This document shows, one piece after another, positions 1-6,847 of a stretch of DNA of 64,000 nucleotides. The translations under genes and the position numbers were made by a program. Under the pieces are notes generated by a model. It was not told the origin of the DNA. It worked only from the letters and a program-made list of their open reading frames with translations, and searched no databases. The stretch comes from Xanthomonas chitinilytica. GTDB lineage: Bacteria; Pseudomonadota; Gammaproteobacteria; Xanthomonadales; Xanthomonadaceae. The stretch covers positions 1 to 64,000 of the forward strand of contig NZ_JAPCHY010000015.1 of assembly GCF_026107455.2 (NCBI RefSeq). Reading direction: 5' to 3'. How positions within the stretch are numbered: the stretch's first letter is position 1; each line of letters opens with the position of its first letter.

Positions 1-49
1 CCTCACGCAGGAAGCCGATGATCTGCTCTTCGGAAAAGCGCTTCTTCAC
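1..49 (-). CDS. IS3-family transposase OrfA, N-terminus only (partial)
   Basis: Only 16 codons are inside the window. They read V/M-KKRFSEEQIIGFLRE from a GTG start at 47-49, the very conserved beginning of IS3-family OrfA proteins (helix-turn-helix of the HTH_Tnp_1 type, which binds the element ends). A GGAG Shine-Dalgarno lies about 7 bp upstream on the minus strand. OrfA is normally fused to OrfB by frameshifting to give the active DDE transposase. Whether this copy is intact cannot be judged from here. Confidence 0.65.
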   Translation of the reverse strand, partial: MKKRFSEEQIIGFLRE

Positions 50-123
50 GTCCAATCTCCTTACTCTGGGGAATTGGACTCCAGATCGCCGCGCTACTCA
101 AAACCGGGGGGACGTCGGTCGCA
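1..123 (-). mobile_element. End of an IS3-family insertion sequence, cut by the window edge
   Basis: Read on the minus strand, the first bases of the window encode the N-terminus of an IS3-type OrfA (separate entry). About 75 bp of non-coding DNA precede its start codon, as expected between an IS3 terminal repeat and orfA. A C-rich segment near 103-123 (GTCCCCCCGGTTTTGAG on the minus strand) resembles the terminal repeats of IS407-like members. The exact end is unproven because the other terminal repeat lies outside the window. The element stops before the tetR-like gene. Confidence 0.6.
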
Positions 124-204
124 TGGGAAAGCCAAGCGGAGCCTTCGCCAGTTGGATGATCGCTTTCTCAAGTCGAGTATCGCCCCCCCAAGTGAGGGAA
201 GCGA

Positions 205-804
205 TCACCCCGGAATCAACGTCTCGATGACGTGCTCGACATAGGCCTCGAACTCCTCGCGGGCCTGCTTGGGCTGTTGCAGTTGCAGCGAAAGCTGCAG
301 GAAGCCGACATAGGCGGCGTAGGCCAGGCGCGCGCGGTGCTGCGCGTCGGTACGGCTCAGCCCGGCCTGGCGGAACGAGGCCACCAGGTAGTCCAGACGC
401 CGGTGCGAGACGCGGTCGATCACCGGGCGCACCATCGGGTGGTCCAGCGCCTTGAGCAGCTCGCTGTAGATGATGTGCGGGGTGACTTCGTGCGCCACCA
501 GCTGGAACAGCGCGCGCAGGCGGGTGCGCGGGTCGGGCACTTCCTCCAGGCTGCCGAACACCTTTTCCTGCTCGAACAGCTCCCAGCGCTCCAGGGCCGC
601 CTGCAGCAGCGCGTCGCGCGAAGGAAAGTGCCAGTAGAAGCTGCCCTTGGTCACCCCCAGCCGGCGTGCCAGCGGTTCCACCGCCACCGCGCCCACCCCC
701 TGTTCGGCAATCAGGTCCAATGCCGCCTGCGCCCAGTCCTCGGCGCTGAGCCGGCTGTTGCGGGCGCTGCGCTGTTCCTCTGATGAAGCTGAAGATTCGT
801 TCAT
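205..804 (-). CDS. TetR/AcrR-family transcriptional regulator
   Basis: The 199-residue protein has the usual TetR layout. An N-terminal DNA-binding domain has its helix-turn-helix at about residues 41-60 (LARRLGVTKGSFYWHF core), and a larger variable C-terminal ligand/dimer domain follows. It is transcribed away from the alpha/beta hydrolase-fadE block, and the intervening region holds a palindrome (935-952) over a likely promoter. By analogy with other divergently placed TetR genes it probably represses that block, and perhaps itself, with an acyl-CoA or fatty acid as candidate inducer. The ligand is inference; the family assignment is secure. The reading frame does not show whether the few residues before the conserved helix are all translated. 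Confidence 0.88.
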   Translation of the reverse strand: MNESSASSEEQRSARNSRLSAEDWAQAALDLIAEQGVGAVAVEPLARRLGVTKGSFYWHFPSRDALLQAALERWELFEQEKVFGSLEEVPDPRTRLRALFQLVAHEVTPHIIYSELLKALDHPMVRPVIDRVSHRRLDYLVASFRQAGLSRTDAQHRARLAYAAYVGFLQLSLQLQQPKQAREEFEAYVEHVIETLIPG

Positions 805-814
805 TGGCCGATTT

Positions 815-904
815 AACCATACGCTGGGGTTGGTTGCAGTATGCCGCGCCCCTCGGGTGCGGATTCAGGTTGTGCGGAGGCGATATCCCGCAGGCAAACC
901 ATAC
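815..904. repeat. Direct copies of AACCATAC in the tetR-hydrolase intergenic region
   Basis: The octamer AACCATAC occurs at 815-822 and 897-904, and CCATAC occurs again as the left half of the palindrome at 935-940. Repeated half-sites in a divergent regulator/target region fit binding sites for the adjacent TetR protein. No binding data are available, so this is inference from position and repetition. Confidence 0.4.
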
Positions 905-913
905 CCGCCAGTA

Positions 914-943
914 TTGACAGTGCCCGAGCACCATCCATACCAT
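914..943 (+). promoter_or_regulatory. Candidate sigma-70 promoter for the hydrolase-fadE operon
   Basis: A perfect -35 hexamer TTGACA (914-919) is followed after 18 bp by TACCAT (938-943), a 4/6 match to the -10 consensus. Transcription would start around 950, so the ATG at 973 would have a short leader, and the ATG at 949 would be leaderless or upstream of the start. The -10 lies inside the palindrome at 935-952. Confidence 0.5.
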
Positions 944-952
944 TAAGTATGG
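935..952. promoter_or_regulatory. Palindromic operator candidate overlapping the promoter
   Basis: CCATAC-CATTAA-GTATGG is a perfect 6-bp inverted repeat with a 6-bp spacer. It covers the predicted -10 element of the rightward promoter. This geometry suits a dimeric TetR repressor blocking RNA polymerase, and the divergent tetR gene is the obvious candidate binder. Confidence 0.55.
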
Positions 953-972
953 TTACCTCCAATACTCTCGCC

Positions 973-1866
973 ATGCCTCCGCAAGAACTGCGACTGGGTG
1001 GCGCCCATGGGGCTGCCTTGGCCGCCACGCACACCCCCGGCGATCGTGCCTCGGTACTGTTGGCCCATGGCTTCGGCCAGACCCGCAGGGCGTGGACGGC
1101 AACCGCCGCCGCACTGGCGGCCGCCGGCCACGGCACCCTGAGCTACGACGCCCGCGGCCACGGCGAATCGGACTGGAACGCGCCCGGCCTGGACTACGAC
1201 GGCCTGCAGTTCACCGACGACATGATCGTGATCGCCGGCGAGATGGCGAAGCCGCCGGTGCTGGTGGCCGCATCCATGGGCGGCCTGTTCGGGCTGCTGG
1301 CCGAATCGCGCTGGCCGGGCCTGTTCTCGGCGATGGTGCTGGTGGACATCACCCCGCGCTGGGAGACGCGCGGGGTCGAGCGCATCCTCGCCTTCATGAC
1401 CGCGCACCCGGCCGGCTTCGCCTCGCTGGAAGCGGCGGCGGACACCATCGCCGCCTACCTGCCGCACCGTCCGCGCAAGAGCGAGGAATCGCTGCGCACG
1501 CTGCTGCGTCCCACTGCCGACGGGCGCTGGACCTGGCACTGGGACCCGCGCCTGGTCGAGGAACTGGCCCGCGACAGCGAGCAGCACCAGGGGGCCATCG
1601 CCGAGGCCGCGCGCCGGGTCGAATGCCCGCTGCTGCTGGTCAGCGGCGGCCGCAGCGACCTGGTCACGCCGCAGACCGTTTCCGAATTCCTGTCGCTGGC
1701 GCCGCACGCGCAGCATGTGCACCTGCCGGAAGCAACGCATATGCTGGCCGGCGACGACAACAATGCGTTTACCGCCACTGTGTTGAATTACCTGGACGCC
1801 CTGCCCGCGGTTTCGGCCGTCGCATCGTCCGCCACCACCGCGCACGTCACCGGAGCAAGCCAATGA
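973..1866 (+). CDS. Alpha/beta hydrolase
   Basis: The 297-residue protein has the alpha/beta hydrolase fold markers: an oxyanion HGFG segment (residues 32-35), an RGHGESD loop, a nucleophile elbow A-A-S-M-G-G with Ser101, a late Asp (GGRSDLVT) and a His near the C-terminus (EATHML). It probably cleaves an ester, thioester or similar bond; the substrate is unknown. An in-frame ATG at 949 is possible, but it lies in the palindrome and at the predicted transcription start, so 973 is preferred. Neither start has a good Shine-Dalgarno. Its stop overlaps the start of the acyl-CoA dehydrogenase (ATGA), implying coupled translation and a shared role in fatty acyl or ester catabolism. Confidence 0.85.
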   Translation: MPPQELRLGGAHGAALAATHTPGDRASVLLAHGFGQTRRAWTATAAALAAAGHGTLSYDARGHGESDWNAPGLDYDGLQFTDDMIVIAGEMAKPPVLVAASMGGLFGLLAESRWPGLFSAMVLVDITPRWETRGVERILAFMTAHPAGFASLEAAADTIAAYLPHRPRKSEESLRTLLRPTADGRWTWHWDPRLVEELARDSEQHQGAIAEAARRVECPLLLVSGGRSDLVTPQTVSEFLSLAPHAQHVHLPEATHMLAGDDNNAFTATVLNYLDALPAVSAVASSATTAHVTGASQ

Positions 1867-4334
1867 GCATCGTCGTTCCCTTCATCGCCATCGTGCTGGC
1901 AGGCGCATTCGTCGCCTACCATCGCATGCGGCTCGTCGCATGGACGCTCATCAGCGCCGCCCTGCTGGCCGCCTGCTGGTTCGCGCCGGTCAACCAGACC
2001 GCCACGCTGGTGGCCGCGATCATCGTCGCCGCGATCAGCCTCCCGCTGCTGCTGCCGTTCATCCGCAAGCCGCTGCTGACCGCGCCGATGATGAAGGTGT
2101 TCCGCAAGGTGCTGCCGCCGCTGTCGCAGACCGAGCGCATCGCGCTGGAGACCGGTTCGGTCGGCTTCGAGGGCGAGCTGTTCACCGGCGATCCGGACTG
2201 GCAGAAGCTGCTGAACTATCCCAAGCCGCAGCTCACCGCCGAGGAGCAGGCTTTCCTCGACGGCCCGGTCGAGGAACTGTGCAGGATGGTCAACGACTGG
2301 GAGATCACCCACGTCCACGCCGACCTGCCGCCGGAACTGTGGGACTTCATCAAGAAGAACAAGTTCTTCGGCATGATCATTCCCAAGGAATACGGCGGCC
2401 TGGGCTTCAGCGCGCTGGCCCACCACAAGGTGATCCAGAAGCTGGCCTCGGTGTCGAGCGTGGTCAGCTCCACCGTCGGCGTGCCGAACTCGCTGGGCCC
2501 GGGCGAACTGCTCAACCACTACGGCACCCAGGAACAGAAGGACTACTACCTGCCGCGCCTGGCCGTCGGCCAGGAAGTACCCTGCTTCGGCCTGACCGGC
2601 CCGTTCGCCGGCTCCGACGCCACCTCCATCCCCGACTACGGCATCGTCTGCAAGGGCACCTGGAAGGGCGAGGAAGTGCTCGGCGTCAAGCTGACCTTCG
2701 ACAAGCGCTACATCACCCTGGCGCCGGTGGCCACGCTGATCGGCCTGGCCTTCCGCATGTACGACCCGGACGGCCTGCTGGGCGATACCCGCGACATCGG
2801 CATCACCCTGGCGCTGCTGCCGCGCGACACCGAGGGCGTCGAGATCGGCCGCCGCCACTTCCCGCTGAACTCCACCTTCCAGAACGGCCCGATCCGCGGC
2901 AAGGACGTCTTCATCCCGCTGACCCAGCTGATCGGCGGCGCCGAGAAGCGCGGCCTGGGCTGGAACATGCTCAACGAGTGCCTGGCCGTGGGCCGCTCGA
3001 TCACCCTGCCGTCCACCGCCAGCGGCGGCGCCAAGGCCGGCGCGGTCATCACCGGCGCCTACGCGCGCATCCGCAAGCAGTTCGGCCTGTCGGTCGGCCG
3101 CTTCGAGGGCGTGGAGGAAGCGCTGGCGCGCATCGGCGGCAAGGCCTACAAGATCAGCGCGCTGTCGCAGGCCACCGCCGCGGCGGTCGACCGCGGCGAC
3201 GTGCCGTCGGTGCCCTCGGCGATCGCCAAGTACCACTGCACCAACATGAGCCGCGAGTGCATCGGCGACATGATGGACATCATCGGCGGCAAGGGCATCA
3301 TCCTCGGCCCGCGCAACTTCGCCGGCCGCAGCTGGCAGGCCGCGCCGATCGCCATCACCGTGGAAGGCGCCAACATCATGACCCGCAGCCTGCTGATCTT
3401 CGGCCAGGGCGCGATCCTGTGCCATCCGTGGGTGCTCAAGGAAATGAAGGCCGCCCAGGACGAGGACCGCGCCGCCGGCCTGCGCGAGTTCGACAAGAGC
3501 CTGTTCGGCCATATCCGCTTCGGCATCTCCAACGCGGTGCGTTCGTTCTGGTTCGGCCTGACCGGCGCGCGCTTCGGTTCGGCCCCGGGCGACGCCTATA
3601 CCCGCCGCTACTTCCGCAAGCTGGACCGCTATTCGGCCAACCTGGCGCTGATGGCCGACATCTCGATGATGACGCTGGGCGGCAAGCTCAAGTTCAAGGA
3701 ATCGCTGTCCGGCCGCCTGGGCGACGTGCTCAGCCACGTCTACATGACCAGCGCGATGCTCAAGCGCTACCACGACGAAGGCGCGCCGGCGGCCGACCAG
3801 CCGCTGCTGGCCTGGGCCTTCCACGACAGCGTGCACAAGATCGAGGAATCGCTGTCGGCCGCGCTGCGCAACTTCCCGGTGCGCCCGATCGGCTGGCTGA
3901 TGTGGGCGCTGATCTTCCCGCTGGGCCGTCGCGCCGAAGCTCCCGGCGACCGCCTGGGCCACCGCGTCGCCGCGCTGCTGATGGCGCCGAACGAGGCCCG
4001 CGACCGTCTGGCCCACGGCGTGTTCCTGACCCCGTGCGAGAACAACCCGGGCGGCCGCATCAACAGCTACCTGTCCAAGGCGATCATGGCCGAGCCGGTG
4101 GAGCGCAAGTTCCTCAAGGCGCTCAAGACCAAGGGCATCGAGGCGCTGGACTTCCCCGCGCAGCTGGACGAGGCGGTGGCCGAGGGCGTCATTAGCCAGG
4201 ACGAGCGCACGCTGCTGGAAGAGCTGCGCACGCTGACGCTGGACACCATCACCGTGGACGACTTCGACAGCCACGAGCTGCGCGCGGCGTCGTACTACGA
4301 CCGCGAAGGCGGCAAGCAGTCGCAGGCGGCGTGA
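1863..4334 (+). CDS. fadE: FadE-type acyl-CoA dehydrogenase
   Basis: The 823-residue protein matches the long FadE class (E. coli FadE is about 814 residues), not the usual 380-residue soluble acyl-CoA dehydrogenases. Two to three hydrophobic segments fill roughly the first 75 residues and suggest membrane attachment. The catalytic core follows, with segments such as FGLTGPFAGSDATS, MDIIGGKGIILGPRNF and TVEGANIMTRSLLIFGQGA, then a C-terminal extension typical of FadE. It would catalyse the first, FAD-dependent step of beta-oxidation. The ATGA overlap with the upstream hydrolase gene and the strong terminator at 4358-4390 define a two-gene transcription unit. It is probably controlled by the divergent TetR protein. 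Confidence 0.92.
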   Translation: MSIVVPFIAIVLAGAFVAYHRMRLVAWTLISAALLAACWFAPVNQTATLVAAIIVAAISLPLLLPFIRKPLLTAPMMKVFRKVLPPLSQTERIALETGSVGFEGELFTGDPDWQKLLNYPKPQLTAEEQAFLDGPVEELCRMVNDWEITHVHADLPPELWDFIKKNKFFGMIIPKEYGGLGFSALAHHKVIQKLASVSSVVSSTVGVPNSLGPGELLNHYGTQEQKDYYLPRLAVGQEVPCFGLTGPFAGSDATSIPDYGIVCKGTWKGEEVLGVKLTFDKRYITLAPVATLIGLAFRMYDPDGLLGDTRDIGITLALLPRDTEGVEIGRRHFPLNSTFQNGPIRGKDVFIPLTQLIGGAEKRGLGWNMLNECLAVGRSITLPSTASGGAKAGAVITGAYARIRKQFGLSVGRFEGVEEALARIGGKAYKISALSQATAAAVDRGDVPSVPSAIAKYHCTNMSRECIGDMMDIIGGKGIILGPRNFAGRSWQAAPIAITVEGANIMTRSLLIFGQGAILCHPWVLKEMKAAQDEDRAAGLREFDKSLFGHIRFGISNAVRSFWFGLTGARFGSAPGDAYTRRYFRKLDRYSANLALMADISMMTLGGKLKFKESLSGRLGDVLSHVYMTSAMLKRYHDEGAPAADQPLLAWAFHDSVHKIEESLSAALRNFPVRPIGWLMWALIFPLGRRAEAPGDRLGHRVAALLMAPNEARDRLAHGVFLTPCENNPGGRINSYLSKAIMAEPVERKFLKALKTKGIEALDFPAQLDEAVAEGVISQDERTLLEELRTLTLDTITVDDFDSHELRAASYYDREGGKQSQAA

Positions 4335-4357
4335 TCGCCCGCGCATGACGGCAACCC

Positions 4358-4390
4358 GGAACGGCGGACTTCGGTCCGCCGTTCCTCTTT
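4358..4390 (+). terminator. Intrinsic terminator after fadE
   Basis: A perfect 12-bp stem (GGAACGGCGGAC, 4358-4369) closes over a TTCG tetraloop and pairs with 4374-4385; TCTTT follows. It sits 23 bp after the fadE stop. It also argues against starting the next gene at the in-frame ATG at 4345, which would place the hairpin inside the coding region. Confidence 0.85.
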
Positions 4391-4404
4391 CCGGGAGGCA
4401 ACCG

Positions 4405-4884
4405 ATGGACGCTCCGCTGCTGTCGCTGTATCGCCGCCTGCGCCGCTGGCCGGGCGGGCAATGGCTGTTCTCGCGTGCGGTGTGCTTCAAGGCACCCTAC
4501 TTCGCCAGTATTTCCCCGCGCATCACCGCGCTCGAATCCGGCCGCTGCGAAGGCACCCTGGCCGACCGCCGCAAGGTGCGCAACCACATCGGCACGGTGC
4601 ATGCCATCGCGCTGTGCAATCTCGCCGAGCTGACCGCAGGGCTGATGGTGGATGCCTCGCTGCCGCCCGGCATGCGCTGGATACCCCGTGGCATGCAGGT
4701 GCAGTACCTGGCCAAGGCGCGCGGCACCCTGCATGCCGTCGCGCTGCCCGCGCAACCCATCGTCACCGCTACCGAAGCCTATGCATTGCCGGTCGTGGTC
4801 AGCATCCGTGATCGTGCCGGCAGCGAAGTGTTCCAGGCGCGCATCGACATGTGGCTGTCGCCGGTCCGCGGCGGCAAGGCTTGA
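4405..4884 (+). CDS. DUF4442 protein, hotdog-fold thioesterase-like
   Basis: The start at 4405 is chosen for its GGGAGG Shine-Dalgarno 6 bp upstream and because the terminator lies before it, giving 159 residues. The sequence (RNHIGTVHAIALCNLAELTAGLMVD, then RWIPRGMQVQYLAKARGTLHA) resembles DUF4442/PaaI-like hotdog proteins, which include acyl-CoA thioesterases. The N-H-x-G-T-V-H-A segment corresponds to the conserved central helix of the fold. Its position behind fadE supports a role with acyl-CoA substrates, but no activity can be read from sequence alone. It may be transcribed by read-through or from its own promoter. Confidence 0.75.
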   Translation: MDAPLLSLYRRLRRWPGGQWLFSRAVCFKAPYFASISPRITALESGRCEGTLADRRKVRNHIGTVHAIALCNLAELTAGLMVDASLPPGMRWIPRGMQVQYLAKARGTLHAVALPAQPIVTATEAYALPVVVSIRDRAGSEVFQARIDMWLSPVRGGKA

Positions 4885-4955
4885 ACCGGCCGCGCATGCA
4901 AGGTGTCCGGGACAGGCCGGCCCGCCTGCGCATGACCGCCAACCACCGCCGGCAT

Positions 4956-6263
4956 TCAGGAGGAAGCTGTCGTCCCGGCTGGCGGCGCCACGGCCCCCTC
5001 GGTGCGGCGCGACAACCGCCAGCCGATGCCGGCGGCGATCACCGCCGCGGTCGCGCTGATGCCGGCGAAACCGGCGGTGCCGAGGCCGAGCAGCCGCAGC
5101 CCGTTCATGCCCAGGGCGATGGACAGGTCGCCGAAGCGCCACACCGCCGTATCCACCGCGTTCTGGCCCTTGTAGCGCACGTTGCGCGGCACCCGGGTGT
5201 AGAGGCTGTGCCGCGCCGGTTCTGCCATGCCGTAGGCCAGGCCGCGGCTGACGATCAGCGCGATCGCCACCGCCGGCATGCCGAACAGCAGCGGCGCGTG
5301 CGCGTCGCGCGCGAACAGCACCAGCATCAGCACCGCGATGCTGGCCAGCGCCCAGATCATGATGACGATGCCCGGCCCCTTGCGCGGCAGCAGCCAGCGT
5401 GTGAGCGTGAGCTGGGTGATCGCGGTCAGCACGTTACCGGCCAGATCGACATTGGCGGCAAAGCGCGTGCGTGCCACCGCATCGGCGAAGGTGGCGCCGG
5501 AATAGTCGGCCACCAGCGCGTAGTTCACCGTGCCGATGCCGTCGGCCAGCAACAGCAGGATCGACATGCTGCGGATGAACGGGTCGGCGAACACCTGCTT
5601 CAGGCCGTCGAACATGCCGCCGCCCACCGCCGCCTCATGACCCGGCTCGTGCCGCCGCGCGCCATGCACCCGCGCCCAGCGTCCGAGCGCGACCACGCAG
5701 CCCAGCGCCACGCACAGCAGCACCGCCGACACCACCAGCAGCGGCGCCACGCCGATCATCCCGACCAGCGAGCGCGTCAGCGTCGGCCCGGCCACCGCGC
5801 CCAGCGTGCCGGCCACCGCGATCACCGGGAACAGCCGCCGCGCCTGCTCGGTGCTCCAGATGTCGGACATGAAACTCCAGAACACCGACACCACGAACAG
5901 GTTGAACACGCTCACCCAGACGAAGAACAGGATGCCCAGAGTGCGCGGCGTCAGCAGCTCCGGCCACGCGAACAGCGGCACGAATCCGAGCAGGCAGGCG
6001 ATGAAGAACACATAGACCAGCGGTATCACCACCCGTCGCGGCCAGCGCGTGACCAATGCGCCGAACAGCGGCGTCAGCAACAGCGTGCCGATGAAGGTGG
6101 CGCCGTAGAACCATGGCAACTGGGTCGAACCGACCGCTGCGGCCAACTGCTCGCGCAACGGCCGGATCACGTAGTAGGCGGCCAGCACGCAAAAGAAGTA
6201 GGCGAAGGACAGCGCAACGGCCGGCCATTCCCCGCTATGTACCCTGCCCCGACTGGACTGCAT
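4956..6263 (-). CDS. MFS-type transporter, similar to NTP/NDP-exchange-like carriers
   Basis: About 435 residues and roughly 12 hydrophobic segments. The N-terminal helix region (SFAYFFCVLAAYYVIRPLREQL) has the AYYVIRPLR signature seen in bacterial MFS proteins annotated as ATP/ADP-antiporter-like. Short basic loops such as RWPRR and a longer central cytoplasmic loop (about residues 185-215) split two six-helix halves. The start at 6261-6263 is the first ATG before the hydrophobic region; upstream in-frame codons are low-complexity and unlikely to be translated. Substrate and direction of transport are unknown. Its end is 71 bp from the convergent DUF4442 gene. Confidence 0.75.
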   Translation of the reverse strand: MQSSRGRVHSGEWPAVALSFAYFFCVLAAYYVIRPLREQLAAAVGSTQLPWFYGATFIGTLLLTPLFGALVTRWPRRVVIPLVYVFFIACLLGFVPLFAWPELLTPRTLGILFFVWVSVFNLFVVSVFWSFMSDIWSTEQARRLFPVIAVAGTLGAVAGPTLTRSLVGMIGVAPLLVVSAVLLCVALGCVVALGRWARVHGARRHEPGHEAAVGGGMFDGLKQVFADPFIRSMSILLLLADGIGTVNYALVADYSGATFADAVARTRFAANVDLAGNVLTAITQLTLTRWLLPRKGPGIVIMIWALASIAVLMLVLFARDAHAPLLFGMPAVAIALIVSRGLAYGMAEPARHSLYTRVPRNVRYKGQNAVDTAVWRFGDLSIALGMNGLRLLGLGTAGFAGISATAAVIAAGIGWRLSRRTEGAVAPPAGTTASS

Positions 6264-6507
6264 GCGTTGCGTGTTCCGCGCGCGATGAAGCGCGCACGGT
6301 ATCCGATGCACTGCAACATCGCCAGTGCAGCAGCACCCGCGCCGGTCATGCCGGCTGCCACCGCCATCGGGCGCCTGGTCGGCACGAAGCTTCGGTTGCA
6401 GAGCCCCTCTCCGTCCGGGGCGGATGGTCTGCGAACCGCGGGCTCGCAGATCGTCGGGGGCCCCGCGCCAGCGCCAGGGCCGGCTACGGAGCGGCAGGAG
6501 TAGGTGC

Positions 6508-6553
6508 GGGCGAAGCCCTGCAATGTTCGGTTGCACGGGGCTTCGTCCGTACC
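6508..6553. repeat. Imperfect hairpin repeat, copy 1
   Basis: The arm GGGCGAAGCCCTGCAA pairs across a short loop with TTGCACGGGGCTTCGTCC, with one mismatch and one bulge, and ACCCTCATC follows. It is clearly related to the hairpin at 6752-6791, which has the same GGGCGAAGCC/GGCTTCGCCC arms. Two copies within 250 bp suggest a dispersed palindromic element. Confidence 0.55.
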
Positions 6554-6751
6554 CTCATCTCCCCATCGGGGCACCTCGCTTCCCGCGGCGGCCGTTCAGC
6601 CGTGCGCGCGCCCATGGCTCACAAGCCACACGCCTTCTCCGAAGGGAAAAAAGGGAAAAGCTGGACGTCAGCACCAACCAGGACCGGGCATGGGCGCCGG
6701 GCCGCCCTGCCGCCATCTTCGCCCGCCGCTCGGCAGGGTGGATGAAGGCAT

Positions 6752-6791
6752 GGGCGAAGCCTCGCCCGCTCGATTGCGCGAGGCTTCGCCC
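6752..6791. repeat. Perfect 14-bp inverted repeat, copy 2
   Basis: GGGCGAAGCCTCGC (6752-6765) and its exact complement (6778-6791) flank a 12-nt loop; TTACCCTAT follows. The RNA form would be a strong hairpin about 57 bp before the GMC start codon. There is no T-run, so it is not a canonical terminator. Confidence 0.65.
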
Positions 6792-6847
6792 TTACCCTAT
6801 CCACAACCGCTCTTCCGCAGGGAGAGCCGCGGGAACAGGGGAAGGCA

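Larger units (their letters stand above)
6264..6847. other. Intergenic region with hairpin repeats, no gene seen
   Basis: 584 bp between the divergent transporter and GMC genes. Open frames here are GC-driven and lack recognisable protein sequence. The stretch holds two related inverted repeats (about 6508-6553 and 6752-6791), both followed by a TACCCT-like motif. Promoters for the flanking genes must lie here, but none is convincing. Confidence 0.6.

Noticed and set aside
4345-4404. Longer N-terminus for the DUF4442 protein from ATG 4345
   Set aside because: The extension would encode the perfect terminator hairpin at 4358-4385, and the ATG at 4405 has a much better ribosome site.
1788-4490. 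Minus-strand 900-codon open frame opposite fadE
   Set aside because: It is His/Arg/Gln-rich shadow sequence. The plus-strand FadE reading has full family motifs and length.
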